From contig CADAWR010000006.1 of the NCBI GenBank assembly GCA_902791695.1, positions 1 through 64,000 of the forward strand: 64,000 nucleotides of DNA, given 5' to 3'. The notes beneath the pieces are model-generated. The model made no database searches, had not been told where the DNA came from, and saw nothing but the letters and a program-made list of their open reading frames with translations. Below are positions 1 to 8,338 of this stretch, one piece after another (position 1 is the first letter of the stretch; the number at the start of each line of letters is the position of its first letter). Position numbers and translations under genes: made by a program. The stretch is from an uncultured Bacteroidota bacterium. Its GTDB lineage: Bacteria > Bacteroidota > Bacteroidia > Bacteroidales > P3.

Positions 1-135
1 GCAGTGTTGCAGTTAGAAATTTGATATACCAAAACCCTAAAACTAATCTTTATATTTATATATTTATATATAAATATATAAATATAAAAGTATAATTTGG
101 ACTAATCATAGTCATAAAATGAACTGCAACACTGC
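1..135. repeat. Inverted-repeat cassette 1 with AT-rich palindromic centre
   Basis: A 14-bp arm GCAGTGTTGCAGTT at 1-14 is repeated inverted at 122-135, where it runs into 8-bp tandem units ACTGCAAC up to about 147. Between the arms lies a perfect 40-bp palindrome made only of A and T at 49-88. The left arm may continue beyond the window. Function unknown; the layout recalls an iteron/AT-rich origin or a regulatory site, but nothing proves this. Confidence 0.6.
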
Positions 136-149
136 AACACTGCAACAAC

Positions 150-304
150 TAACAACCATTAACCTCCCCGCCTCTTCTCTCGTCTTTCTCCTATCCTCAT
201 GGATAAATTCATGCCTAAGTCCAATGGAGATTCACGAAAATGTGGCGCTTAACGTGCTCATCGACATTGCCGAGGAGCAGGGTATGCAGCAGCGCATGTG
301 GTGA
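150..304 (+). other. Short open stretch between the two cassettes, not supported as a gene
   Basis: An open frame from ATG 119 to TGA 302-304 covers the right arm of cassette 1 and this stretch. Its last third (ending ALNVLIDIAEEQGMQQRMW) reads like protein, but the first part is translated repeat. It could be the 3' tail of a degraded gene. I recognise no family and see no promoter or ribosome-binding site. Confidence 0.15.
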
Positions 305-350
305 AAGTCAACCTTTTTCAGGAAAAGACACATCCTGCTCCTGACACTTT

Positions 351-503
351 GTGACAGTGGGACAGTTGTGACAGTTAGTTTTTGGGTTATACAATGCCCC
401 AAAATACTCTTTATATCTATATATTTATATATATATATAAGATTTTACTTTCGACTTTTGCATACCCCTATTTTGAACTGTCACAACTGTCCCAACTGTC
501 ACA
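351..503. repeat. Inverted-repeat cassette 2 with AT-rich centre
   Basis: A left arm at 351-376 (units of GTGACAGT/GGGACAGTT/GTGACAGTT) is matched by an inverted arm at 475-503, about 27 bp with one indel. The centre (about 410-445) is almost pure A/T. The plan is the same as cassette 1, with different arm sequence and a 9-bp instead of 8-bp unit. Confidence 0.6.
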
Positions 504-599
504 CATAGATATTTTTGCTGGCTAATCGTGTGGTAATTTGTATTTTACAAAAAGAATAAAAAATTTCGCAATCATTCGTAGACCGCAATCCCACAGTCG

Positions 600-607
600 T
601 ATTTTTG
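600..607 (+). promoter_or_regulatory. Orphan -7 promoter motif TATTTTTG
   Basis: TATTTTTG matches the Bacteroidota -7 consensus TAnnTTTG. No protein-coding frame starts within the next 300 bases, so it may drive a non-coding RNA, serve as a distal promoter for holA, or be chance. Confidence 0.35.
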
Positions 608-716
608 CATTCGAAAAAGGGGAACGAACTGGCCAGCGCGAACCTTTCCAAAACGCTCCAAAAGAGTTCTTTGACATACTGAGAAATCATTCAAATAACT
701 ACTAAACGCTCCCCAC

Positions 717-782
717 TTCTCATACCCTTCTCTCGTCCTTCTCATACCCTTCTCATACCCCATTTTTCACCGTTCACCGTTC
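717..782. repeat. 11-bp tandem repeat, six units
   Basis: Six consecutive 11-mers: TTCTCATACCC (three copies), TTCTCTCGTCC, CATTTTTCACC and GTTCACCGTTC. Three of the units are identical. The rest of 504-954 holds no gene I can support. Confidence 0.85.
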
Positions 783-840
783 ACCGATGCAGTTCATGGG
801 ACGCTCTTGTTTCTTTGCATCCGAAATCAGAAGGGCATAC

Positions 841-873
841 CTCCATGGTGACTCCGTGGTGACTCCCTCTCAG
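841..873. repeat. 11-bp tandem repeat, three units
   Basis: CTCCATGGTGA, CTCCGTGGTGA and CTCCCTCTCAG follow one another with an 11-bp period, 60 bp after the preceding array and just upstream of the holA promoter. Confidence 0.75.
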
Positions 874-933
874 ATTCGTAAAAAAACAGGGCAAGATATT
901 CTATATTTTTTATGTTGTTTTTTGGAAAAATCG

Positions 934-941
934 TATCTTTG
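934..941 (+). promoter_or_regulatory. holA promoter, -7 motif TATCTTTG
   Basis: Perfect TAnnTTTG consensus, with a TTG-containing -33 candidate at about 915-917. It lies 25 bases upstream of ATG 967, which supports that start over the GTG at 955. Confidence 0.7.
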
Positions 942-966
942 AAATCTCAAAAATGTGAATGCTGCG

Positions 967-1974
967 ATGGCACTGACTGACAAACAACTGATTGCTGAAT
1001 TGGCGGGTGGGAAATATCAGCCCGTTTACCTGCTCATGGGCGAGGAGGACTACTATATCGACAAGGTGTCGGACTGGATGGAGGAGCATATTGTCGACCC
1101 GACATTGCGCGATTTCGACCAGACGGTGGTCTACGGCCGCGATGTGGACATGAAGACGGTGGTGGGCCATTGCAAGCGCTTCCCGATGATGTCGCCGGTG
1201 CATCTGGTGATGGTGAAGGAGGCGCAGGGTATCGACAAGCGGCAGTGGGAACATCTGGTGCCCTATCTGCAGCAGCCGTCGCCGCAGACGGTGCTGGTGC
1301 TGTGCTACCGCCACGGGGCGCTCGACAAGCGCACGGGTGTCTACAAGGCCATCGCCGCCGCCGGCGTGGTGTACGAGACGCCCAGGGTTTACGACAACCA
1401 GGTGCCGGCATGGATAAAGGCCGAGGTGTCGGCCAATGGCCGCACGATAAGCGACAAGGCGGCGATGATGCTGAGCGAGTTCCTCGGCACCGACCTCGGC
1501 AAGACGGCCAACGAGCTGTCGAAGCTCTACCCTCTGGTGCCCGAAGGAGGCCAGATAGACGAGCGGCTCGTGGAGCAGCAGGTGGGCATCAGCAAGGACT
1601 ACAACGTCTTCGAGCTGCAGAGCGCCATAGGGCGGCGCGACCCTGTGATGTGCAACCGCATAGTCAACTATTTCGCCGCCAACCCCAAGAAGAACCCGAT
1701 ACAGCAGGTGCTGCCGTTGCTCTACGGATATTTCCTGAAGGTGATGATGTACCACCAGCTTGAGAACAAGAGCGACGCGGCCAAGGTGCTGGGCTGTGCG
1801 CCGGTGTTCGTGAAGGACTACGCGCTGGCGGCGAACAATTACAGCCTTGGTAAGCTGGCGGCATGCATAGGCTACCTCTACGATGCCGACCTGCGAAGCA
1901 AGGGCGTCCGCAACAGCGGCACGGTGACCGACGGCGAGATACTGAAGGAATTGGTGTTTAAAGTGATACATTGA
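967..1974 (+). CDS. holA: DNA polymerase III subunit delta
   Basis: 335 residues, the usual HolA length. The delta subunit is the wrench of the clamp-loader complex that opens the beta sliding clamp during chromosome replication. The N-terminal part (YLLMGEEDYYIDKVSDWM) matches the nucleotide-binding-like fold of the family, with no functional Walker A expected. The C-terminal third is the helical collar domain. A GTG at 955 would add four residues, but the TATCTTTG motif at 934-941 fits ATG 967 better. Its TGA overlaps the ATG of the TonB receptor gene (TGATG), so the two are probably translationally coupled, although no functional link is obvious. Confidence 0.9.
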   Translation: MALTDKQLIAELAGGKYQPVYLLMGEEDYYIDKVSDWMEEHIVDPTLRDFDQTVVYGRDVDMKTVVGHCKRFPMMSPVHLVMVKEAQGIDKRQWEHLVPYLQQPSPQTVLVLCYRHGALDKRTGVYKAIAAAGVVYETPRVYDNQVPAWIKAEVSANGRTISDKAAMMLSEFLGTDLGKTANELSKLYPLVPEGGQIDERLVEQQVGISKDYNVFELQSAIGRRDPVMCNRIVNYFAANPKKNPIQQVLPLLYGYFLKVMMYHQLENKSDAAKVLGCAPVFVKDYALAANNYSLGKLAACIGYLYDADLRSKGVRNSGTVTDGEILKELVFKVIH

Positions 1975-4328
1975 TGAAAAGAATATTTATAATTGTTTTA
2001 TTGGGATTGTTTGGCTTGATGGGCGAGGTGCTCGGGCAGGGCACGATACGCGGTACGCTGTTCGACGACGGGAACGGCGAGGCCATACCGTTTGCCAACG
2101 TTGTTCTCAACGAACGCGATCCACAGGGAGCGAATGTTGAGAAAACAACCAAGATGGGCTGTGCCACCGACTTGAGCGGTTTCTTCCTCATCAACAAGAT
2201 ACCCTACGGTACCTACACGCTGCACGTGCGCTTCATGGGCTACGAGGAGTACACGCAGGAGGTGGCGGTGAACGGCACGCGCCCCATCACGTTGACCATA
2301 CGCCTGAAGCCGTCGTCGCAGATGTTGCAGGAGGTGGTCATCAGCGACAGCAAGATAGAGGAGAAACGCATGCAGACGCAGGTGAGCGTGGAGAAGGTGA
2401 CGGCGGCGCAGATACAGCAGATGCCCTCCATTGGCGGACAGGCGGATATAGCGCAGTACATGCAGGTGCTGCCGGGCGTGAGCTCCACGGGTGACCAGGG
2501 CGGCCAGCTCTACATACGCGGCGGCTCGATGATACAGAACCTCTGTCTGCTCGACGGCATGATAGTGTACAATCCCTTCCACAGCATAGGCCTGTACTCG
2601 ATATTTGAGACAGACGTGATACTGAATGCCGACATATACACAGGTGGCTTCGGTGCCGAATATGGCGGGCGGCTGTCGTCGGTGATGGATATCACCACGC
2701 GCGACGGCAACAAGCGTCGCCACAGCGGCAAGATAGGGCTCAACACCTTCGGCGCAAGCCTGATACTGGAAGGCCCGCTGAAGCGCGAGACGGAGACCAG
2801 CAAGAGCACCATCACCTATCTGGTGACGGCAAAGAACTCGTACCTCTCATGGACGAGCAAGAAGCTCTACCCATATGTCGAGGGCGGCTTGCCGTTCGAC
2901 TTCCTTGACCTCTACGGCAAGCTGTCGATAAACAGTGGTACCGGCAGCAAGATAAACCTCTTCGGCTTCCGCTATGACGACAAAGTGACGGCCTACCAGG
3001 GACTGGCCGACTATCACTGGCAGAACTACGGTGCTGGCACCAACTTCACGCTTGTGACGGGAGCGTCGGCTATCCTCGACGGCTCTATAGCCTACTCGAA
3101 CTACTACATCACCCTCGACGACGGCTCGACGGACAAGAAATACAGCGAGATAGGCGGCTTCAATATGAACCTGCAGATAACGAACTTCATCGGTGGCAAC
3201 AAGCTGAAGTACGGCCTCAGCATGGAGGGTTACCACACCAACTACCACTTCATAAACCAGTATGGCTACAGCACTACGCAGGAGAAGCCGTCGACAAACC
3301 TGTCGCTCTTTATCACCTACAAGATGAACACTGGCAAGCTGCTGCTCGACCCGGGCTTCCGCCTTGTGTACTACGCCACACTCGGCCATGTGAGTCCTGA
3401 ACCGCGACTGGCGTTGAAGTACAATATCAGTGACAACTTGCGCGTGAAGTTCGCCGGAGGCTTCTACAGCCAGGTGTTCCTTGATGCCCGCTCCGACAAC
3501 GATATAGTGAACCTCTTCACGGGTTTCCTCACGGGCTCGTCAGACCTGAGCATCACCAAGTCATTCAGAGGCGAAGAGGTGAACACCTACACGCAGAAAG
3601 CCAAACATGCTGTGCTGGGTTTGGAGTACAACCTCGGTGAGCATATCACCCTCAACGCCGAGGGCTATTTCAAATATTTCGACCAGCTCATCAATGCCAA
3701 CCGCAACAAGATGTACGACCCCAGCGACCCCGCCTACCAGAGCGGCCCCTATGCGAAGCCGGAGTATCTGATGACCGACTTCATTGTGGAGAAGGGGTAT
3801 GCTACGGGCTTCGACGTCAGCGTGCAGGCCGACCTGGAGCGGCTCTACCTATGGGCTACATACTCGCTGGGCTATGTACAGAGAGAGGATGAGGTGCAGA
3901 AGTACAACCCCCACTACGACCGTCGCCACACGGTGAATATCCTCGGCACCTATGCCCTTGGAGCTTCGCGCGAGTGGGAGCTGAGCACCCGCTGGAGCTT
4001 TGGCAGCGGATTCCCGTTCACACAGACACAGGGCGTATTCGAGAGCCTTGTATTCAGTGGCGGCATTGTGAGCGACTACACGCAGGAGAACGGCCACTAC
4101 GGCATTCACTACGCCGAACTATATGCTGGACGGTTGCCGAACTACCACAGGTTGGACCTCGGCGTGAAGCGCAAGTTCTCTATCGGCAAGCGCGGCTTGC
4201 TCGAGCTGAGCCTCAGCGCCACCAATGTCTATAGTCGACAGAATATCTTTTACTACAACCGCGCCACGCACAAGCGTGTAAACCAGCTGCCCTTCTTGGC
4301 CAGCTTCGGCGCGGTGTTCACGTTCTGA
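1974..4328 (+). CDS. TonB-dependent outer-membrane receptor with carboxypeptidase-regulatory-like N-terminus
   Basis: 784 residues. A signal peptide (MKRIFIIVLLGLFGLMG...) is followed by a CarboxypepD_reg-like/CNA-B domain at about 23-105 (IRGTLFDDGNGEAIPFANV), then the plug at about 115-225 with the QLYIRGGS and LLDGMIVYNPFH segments. A beta-barrel of alternating aromatic strands ends in FGAVFTF with a terminal Phe, as for BamA-inserted proteins. It imports an unknown ligand using TonB/ExbBD energy. There is no SusD partner beside it, so a polysaccharide-utilisation role is not supported. The start overlaps the holA stop. The 3' end overlaps the convergent gene by 11 bp. Confidence 0.9.
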   Translation: MKRIFIIVLLGLFGLMGEVLGQGTIRGTLFDDGNGEAIPFANVVLNERDPQGANVEKTTKMGCATDLSGFFLINKIPYGTYTLHVRFMGYEEYTQEVAVNGTRPITLTIRLKPSSQMLQEVVISDSKIEEKRMQTQVSVEKVTAAQIQQMPSIGGQADIAQYMQVLPGVSSTGDQGGQLYIRGGSMIQNLCLLDGMIVYNPFHSIGLYSIFETDVILNADIYTGGFGAEYGGRLSSVMDITTRDGNKRRHSGKIGLNTFGASLILEGPLKRETETSKSTITYLVTAKNSYLSWTSKKLYPYVEGGLPFDFLDLYGKLSINSGTGSKINLFGFRYDDKVTAYQGLADYHWQNYGAGTNFTLVTGASAILDGSIAYSNYYITLDDGSTDKKYSEIGGFNMNLQITNFIGGNKLKYGLSMEGYHTNYHFINQYGYSTTQEKPSTNLSLFITYKMNTGKLLLDPGFRLVYYATLGHVSPEPRLALKYNISDNLRVKFAGGFYSQVFLDARSDNDIVNLFTGFLTGSSDLSITKSFRGEEVNTYTQKAKHAVLGLEYNLGEHITLNAEGYFKYFDQLINANRNKMYDPSDPAYQSGPYAKPEYLMTDFIVEKGYATGFDVSVQADLERLYLWATYSLGYVQREDEVQKYNPHYDRRHTVNILGTYALGASREWELSTRWSFGSGFPFTQTQGVFESLVFSGGIVSDYTQENGHYGIHYAELYAGRLPNYHRLDLGVKRKFSIGKRGLLELSLSATNVYSRQNIFYYNRATHKRVNQLPFLASFGAVFTF

Positions 4329-5052
4329 CGCCGTAGCCGAACAGGGCGAAGTCGCCTTTGAGCGGGTCGTCAGGGAACACCTCGCGCATAGCGTCGGTGA
4401 GCCTCAAGGCGGCGCTCATAGAGGCGCAACGGCTCTGTAGCAGACCGAGTTTCATGGCCTCGCTGACCACGTGCGTGTCAAGCGGCATTATGAGGGTGCG
4501 CTTATCGATAATGTCTTTCCACAGGCCAAGGTCCACCGGCGAGCCGTCGCGTACCATCCAGCGAAGGAACATGCACACTCGCTTGCAGGCCGACGTGGTG
4601 TCCTTGGGCACCACCACACTAACGCCATGTTCGGCGAACCAGCGGCAGATAATCCCCACCGCTTGCAGGGCCGTGCCGGAGACATAGGCGCCCATGCTGC
4701 CGTATTGCACCAGCATGTCTCTGTAGGCGTCGAAGAAGCGCCGCATGGTGTCGTTGTTGTAGAGGCGGTAGAAACACTGCTTGTCTCCTATGGCGAATCG
4801 CTCTGCATAGGCGCCCATGCGAAGCCACCGGTCCATATCGCCTTCGGCGTATTCGAGCAGTTGTCCTATCTTCGGCATGAACTGTGCGCGGCTGCCGTAG
4901 CTCAATACCGACGCCACGAAGGCCGTAGCCTCCTGGTTGCGCTCACCGCTCACCTGGTGCATCCACCACGACGGGTCGCCCACAATGAACTCGGGCGTCT
5001 CATAGCGCTCTGCCAGTTCTGCCAATATATTATGGATTTCACTTCTCTCCAT
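4318..5052 (-). CDS. TIGR02757 family protein (DUF2400)
   Basis: 244 residues, typical length for TIGR02757, a Bacteroidota-enriched family of unknown function. It shows the family hallmarks SVLSYGSRAQ near residue 50, RWMVRDGSPVDLGLW and the PLDTHV box, ending with FALFGYGVRT. The PLDTHV and helix-hairpin-like segments recall the HhH-GPD base-excision glycosylase fold; a DNA-repair role is a structural inference only. Its start overlaps the 3' end of the upstream AGCS transporter by 14 bp, so the two share a transcript. It converges on and overlaps the TonB receptor gene. Confidence 0.85.
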   Translation of the reverse strand: MERSEIHNILAELAERYETPEFIVGDPSWWMHQVSGERNQEATAFVASVLSYGSRAQFMPKIGQLLEYAEGDMDRWLRMGAYAERFAIGDKQCFYRLYNNDTMRRFFDAYRDMLVQYGSMGAYVSGTALQAVGIICRWFAEHGVSVVVPKDTTSACKRVCMFLRWMVRDGSPVDLGLWKDIIDKRTLIMPLDTHVVSEAMKLGLLQSRCASMSAALRLTDAMREVFPDDPLKGDFALFGYGVRT

Positions 5053-6610
5053 CTTTCCAGTATTCGCAGTCTATGCCAAGCGCCTTTGGGTTGAACTTGG
5101 GCTCCACGCCCTGTTTCTTCTGCCGTTCGTAGTCCTTGAGTGCGCGTAGCGCCTGCGACGAGAGCAGCAGTATGGCCACAACGTTTATCCATGCCATAGC
5201 GCCCACGCCGATGTCGCCGATGGTCCATGCTATGCCGCTGCCGGCCATGGCGCCGAGGAAGACAGCCGCGATGGTGCCGCTGCGGAGCAGCCACACTACC
5301 ACCTTCTCGCCGTGGTCGTCGCCGAAGTGCATGTCGGCCTCCTCCAACTCGGCCAGCCGTTCAGGGTGTTTCTTGTAGATACGGCGACGCCAGCGGTTGA
5401 AGAGATAGACGAGGTTGGTCTCGGCATAGTAATAGTAGGCCATGATGGTAGTGAAGGCGAAAAAGAAGAGTGCTATGGATATGACCATGTCGCTGGTTTT
5501 GGAACCTATCACGGTGCCGAGTGCGCCGGTGGTGTAGAACACGCCTGGCTCGCCTTCCGGCGCCAGGGGGTTCTGCTGCAGGTAGGTGACAACAGGGCCG
5601 GCGGCGGTCTGCTGCACGGTGTCTATGATGTTGTATGTCTTGCAGGCCAGTATCATCATGGCTGTGGCGGTGCACACCAGCAAGGTGTCGATATACACCG
5701 AGAAAGCCTGCACCAGGCCCTGCTTCACGGGGTGGCTCACCTTGGCGGCTGCGGCCACTATCGGGCCCGTGCCCTGACCCGCCTCGTTGCTGTATATGCC
5801 GCGTTTCACGCCCCAGGCTATTGTGCTGCCCAGCAGGGCTCCACCCACTTCGTTCACGCCAACGGCACCGCGCAACATCTGCACGAACACGTCGGGCACT
5901 ATCTGCCAATTGACAGCCAGCACCACAATGGAGAGTACGATGTATACCAGAGCCATCACAGGTGCCACGACCTGAGCCACGTTGGCTATACGCTTCACGC
6001 CGCCGATTATCACCAGCGCTATGAGCAATGCCACGACGGCGCCGACAGCCCACACCGGTACGCCAAACGAGCGCGAGCAGCTGAGAGCTATGCCGTTGCA
6101 CTGCACCGGTGGCAGCAAGAAGCCGCAGGCCACAGCCGCAAGCACTGCAAACAATCCACCGAAGAATGGCGAGCGCAATCCTTTCTCTATATAGTAGGCC
6201 GGCCCTCCGCGGAACTGTCCGTTGTGGTCCTCCTTGTAGATCTGCGCCAATGTGGCCTCGATGAAGGCGCTGCCGGCGCCGAAGAAGGCTATCACCCACA
6301 TCCACACTATGGCTCCCGGGCCGCCGAAGCCTATGGCCGTGGCCACGCCCACGATGTTGCCCGTGCCCACACGGCCCGAGAGGGCCATGGCGAAGGCCTG
6401 GAACGACGAGATGCCCGTCTTTTTCTTGTCCTTACCGGCGCTGCCGAACAGCAGCCTGAACATCTCGCCGAAACGACGCACCTGCACAAAGCGTGTCCTG
6501 AATGAGAAATACAGTCCTGCCAGCAGGCACAAACCCACCAGCGCAGGGCTCCACACCCATCCGTTCACCGTATTAATGGCCTCCACCAGCCATCTTCCAA
6601 TTGTATTCAT
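5039..6610 (-). CDS. Alanine/glycine:cation symporter, AGCS family
   Basis: 523 residues with about eleven hydrophobic segments. AGCS signatures are present: GTGNIVGVATAI followed by GGPGAIVWMW, and QFRGGPAYYIEKGL. These inner-membrane carriers take up alanine or glycine with Na+ (or H+). The C-terminal tail past about 470 is hydrophilic and cytoplasmic. The gene has its own -7 motif at 6631-6638, divergent from the vanX-like gene. Substrate choice between alanine and glycine cannot be read from the sequence. Confidence 0.92.
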   Translation of the reverse strand: MNTIGRWLVEAINTVNGWVWSPALVGLCLLAGLYFSFRTRFVQVRRFGEMFRLLFGSAGKDKKKTGISSFQAFAMALSGRVGTGNIVGVATAIGFGGPGAIVWMWVIAFFGAGSAFIEATLAQIYKEDHNGQFRGGPAYYIEKGLRSPFFGGLFAVLAAVACGFLLPPVQCNGIALSCSRSFGVPVWAVGAVVALLIALVIIGGVKRIANVAQVVAPVMALVYIVLSIVVLAVNWQIVPDVFVQMLRGAVGVNEVGGALLGSTIAWGVKRGIYSNEAGQGTGPIVAAAAKVSHPVKQGLVQAFSVYIDTLLVCTATAMMILACKTYNIIDTVQQTAAGPVVTYLQQNPLAPEGEPGVFYTTGALGTVIGSKTSDMVISIALFFFAFTTIMAYYYYAETNLVYLFNRWRRRIYKKHPERLAELEEADMHFGDDHGEKVVVWLLRSGTIAAVFLGAMAGSGIAWTIGDIGVGAMAWINVVAILLLSSQALRALKDYERQKKQGVEPKFNPKALGIDCEYWKDGEK

Positions 6611-6630
6611 ACCCTTGTGTTTTTGAAGTG

Positions 6631-6638
6631 CAAAAATA
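6631..6638 (-). promoter_or_regulatory. -7 motif TATTTTTG for the AGCS transporter
   Basis: Reads TATTTTTG on the minus strand, 20 bases before the start codon at 6610. No clear -33 TTTG is seen. It is back to back with the plus-strand promoter at 6670. Confidence 0.6.
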
Positions 6639-6645
6639 CTAATAT

Positions 6646-6677
6646 TTTGATGATGTGGGAAAAAAATCGTATCTTTG
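6646..6677 (+). promoter_or_regulatory. Promoter of the VanX-like gene, -33 TTTG and -7 TATCTTTG
   Basis: TTTG at 6646-6649 and TATCTTTG at 6670-6677 are separated by 20 bases, the classical Bacteroidota spacing. The start codon 6703 is 25 bases downstream. Confidence 0.8.
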
Positions 6678-6702
6678 CAACAAATATAAACACAACGAAA
6701 CT

Positions 6703-7452
6703 ATGAAAAAAGCATTCATCCCCTTGATGCTGTGTGTCTTGGCCGTCATTACGGCCGGCTGCGGCAGCAAACAGGAACCTGCAACCCCCGAAGCCGACGC
6801 CTCCGCCTTCGTCAACATTACCGACGTGGTGCCCGATGTCATCCTCGAAATACGCTACTTTGGCACCTACAACTTCGTAGGCTCGCGCATCGACGGCTAC
6901 CTCCAGCCCACCGCGCTCCTCACTCGCCAGGCCGCCGACAGCCTTCTGGCCGTCAGCAACGACCTCAAGGCCCAAGGCTACCGCCTGAAAATCTACGACG
7001 CCTACCGTCCGCAGAAGGCTGTCGACCACTTTGTGCGCTGGGGCAAAGACCTTGACGACACGCTGATGAAGAGCTATTTCTATCCCCGCGAATGCAAGGA
7101 CAGCCTCTTCATAAAGCTATACATCGATGAGCACAGCAGCCATTCGCGAGGCTCGACGCTCGACCTCACCCTCTTCGACATGCGCACCGAGAAGGAAGTC
7201 GACATGGGCGGCACCTTCGACTGGTTCGGCCACGAGAGCCATCCCGACTGCGGCGGCGACCCCGACACATGGGCCTACCGCGAGAACGACACCATCACCG
7301 CCCAGCAGTTCGCCAACCGCATCATCCTGCGTACCGCCATGATGCGTCACGGCTTCAAGCCCTACGATTGCGAATGGTGGCATTTCACCCTCAAGGACGA
7401 ACCCTTCCCCGACACCTATTTCACTTTCCCCGTGCAACAGCTTCCGCGCTAA
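6703..7452 (+). CDS. D-Ala-D-Ala dipeptidase family lipoprotein (peptidase M15D, VanX/DdpX-like)
   Basis: 249 residues. Type II signal peptide with lipobox ITAGC (Cys20), so it is probably a membrane-anchored periplasmic enzyme. The M15D zinc site is complete: HSRGSTLDLTL supplies His and Asp ligands and EWWHF near the C-terminus the catalytic Glu and third ligand. YRPQKAVDHF carries the substrate Arg region. VanX cleaves D-alanyl-D-alanine. In this non-glycopeptide-resistant context, recycling of peptidoglycan dipeptide is more likely than resistance, as there is no vanHA beside it. An upstream ATG at 6655 lies before the -7 motif and is rejected. Confidence 0.88.
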   Translation: MKKAFIPLMLCVLAVITAGCGSKQEPATPEADASAFVNITDVVPDVILEIRYFGTYNFVGSRIDGYLQPTALLTRQAADSLLAVSNDLKAQGYRLKIYDAYRPQKAVDHFVRWGKDLDDTLMKSYFYPRECKDSLFIKLYIDEHSSHSRGSTLDLTLFDMRTEKEVDMGGTFDWFGHESHPDCGGDPDTWAYRENDTITAQQFANRIILRTAMMRHGFKPYDCEWWHFTLKDEPFPDTYFTFPVQQLPR

Positions 7453-7570
7453 CCCTCCGTACCCTCTCCGACTGTTCTACGGTTGTTCACCGGTTGTTTA
7501 ACGGTTTAAACCGTTAAACAACCGGTGAACAACCGTTAAAAATACGGCGCGGATACGGTGAGGGGGTGTA
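7453..7570. repeat. Long palindromic 11-mer repeat, copy 1
   Basis: Contains a perfect 58-bp palindrome (7479-7536) built from GTTGTTCACCG and GTTGTTTAACG units, centred on GGTTTAAACC. The outer flanks (CCGTACCCTCTCCG; GGATACGGTGAGGG) are imperfect complements. It begins one base after the vanX-like stop. No T-run follows, so it is not a standard terminator. Related copies are at 14619, 25640, 35957 and 59981. Confidence 0.9.
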
Positions 7571-7664
7571 GCTGGTGGGGTCGGGCAGTAGTTTATTGCC
7601 GCATTGCGTCAAGTGCGGCTTTGGGGTACGGGCCGGTTAAGTTGTACTTCTGTTAAAAAATAAT

Positions 7665-7695
7665 TTTGCCACATTGGAAATTATTTGTACTTTTG
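7665..7695 (+). promoter_or_regulatory. Promoter, -33 TTTG and -7 TACTTTTG
   Basis: TTTG 7665-7668 and TACTTTTG 7688-7695 are 19 bases apart, with an 86-base leader before the lipoprotein start at 7782. Apart from the palindrome and this promoter, 7571-7781 shows nothing. Confidence 0.75.
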
Positions 7696-7781
7696 CATTT
7701 CAAATACCAACGTCCAAGCCGAGTGGCGGATGGCCGGAATGATAAATGGTCAATAATATAAACCAATTAAAATATAACAAT

Positions 7782-8261
7782 ATGAAGAAATTATTTGTGA
7801 TGTTTGCCGCCATCCTGTTCTGCGGCGCAATGATGGTCTCCTGCACCAAGGAAGAAAACAAGATTGAAAACAACACCACCACTTCTACGGATGTCAATCC
7901 TGACGATATGATAGGTAACTGGGAGGGCACATATAACGGCTCCACTACTTATCAAGGTAACCAGTTGACCTATAGCATTAAATGGACAGCCAATATCACC
8001 ACAGTCAAGGCCGGTACAATGACTGCTACCATTACAACAAACCTCTATCAAGATATTACGTTCAACTATATCATCACCGGCGTAAGCCCGCGCCAGAACA
8101 CCGATTATGTCACTCTGACTGTAAGGCAAGACGGTGCGTTGTTTGATGACACCTTTGAGATGCTCTACAACAAGAGCTCCAAGACCTTGAAAGGCAACAT
8201 GACGCTCATGTATCAGGCGGACCTTACTATTGGTGGCGAGACTACGCTGAGCAAGAAATAA
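7782..8261 (+). CDS. Small lipoprotein of unknown function
   Basis: 159 residues. Signal peptide ends at lipobox MVSC (Cys21), followed by a charged, Asn/Thr-rich linker. The remainder starts DDMIGNWEGTYNG and is beta-strand rich with repeated Thr/Tyr patterns, like lipocalin-type or DUF5004-like lipid-anchored beta-sandwich domains common in Bacteroidota. The GNW motif is typical of that set, but I cannot assign a family. The start is set by MKKLF after an A-rich leader; an upstream in-frame ATG at 7746 would give no signal peptide. It is monocistronic, between its own promoter and a strong terminator. Confidence 0.75.
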   Translation: MKKLFVMFAAILFCGAMMVSCTKEENKIENNTTTSTDVNPDDMIGNWEGTYNGSTTYQGNQLTYSIKWTANITTVKAGTMTATITTNLYQDITFNYIITGVSPRQNTDYVTLTVRQDGALFDDTFEMLYNKSSKTLKGNMTLMYQADLTIGGETTLSKK

Positions 8262-8277
8262 CAGTATCGCGCCAGAA

Positions 8278-8322
8278 AAACAAAGAGGGTGTCCCAGAAC
8301 TTTCGGGACACCCTCTTTGTTT
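8278..8322. terminator. Bidirectional rho-independent terminator
   Basis: An 18-bp perfect stem (8278-8295 with 8305-8322) with a 9-base loop, flanked by A-run and T-run, lies between the convergent lipoprotein and uvrA genes and can serve both. Confidence 0.9.
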
Positions 8323-8338
8323 TATAATGTAGGCCGCT

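Noticed and set aside
119-304. 61-codon open frame at the left edge
   Set aside because: Starts inside the tandem arm of cassette 1, has no promoter or ribosome-binding site, and its first half is translated repeat.
499-690. 63-codon minus-strand frame
   Set aside because: No ribosome-binding site or family; overlaps A/T-rich non-coding sequence.
717-782. Tandem repeats considered as a CRISPR array
   Set aside because: Units are 11 bp, directly abutting and without spacers; no cas genes are present. The AGTTCTTTGACATA stretch near 664 resembles leaders of some Bacteroidota arrays, but no repeats follow.
6655-6702. Upstream start of the VanX-like gene
   Set aside because: It lies before the -7 motif at 6670-6677 and would destroy the lipoprotein signal.
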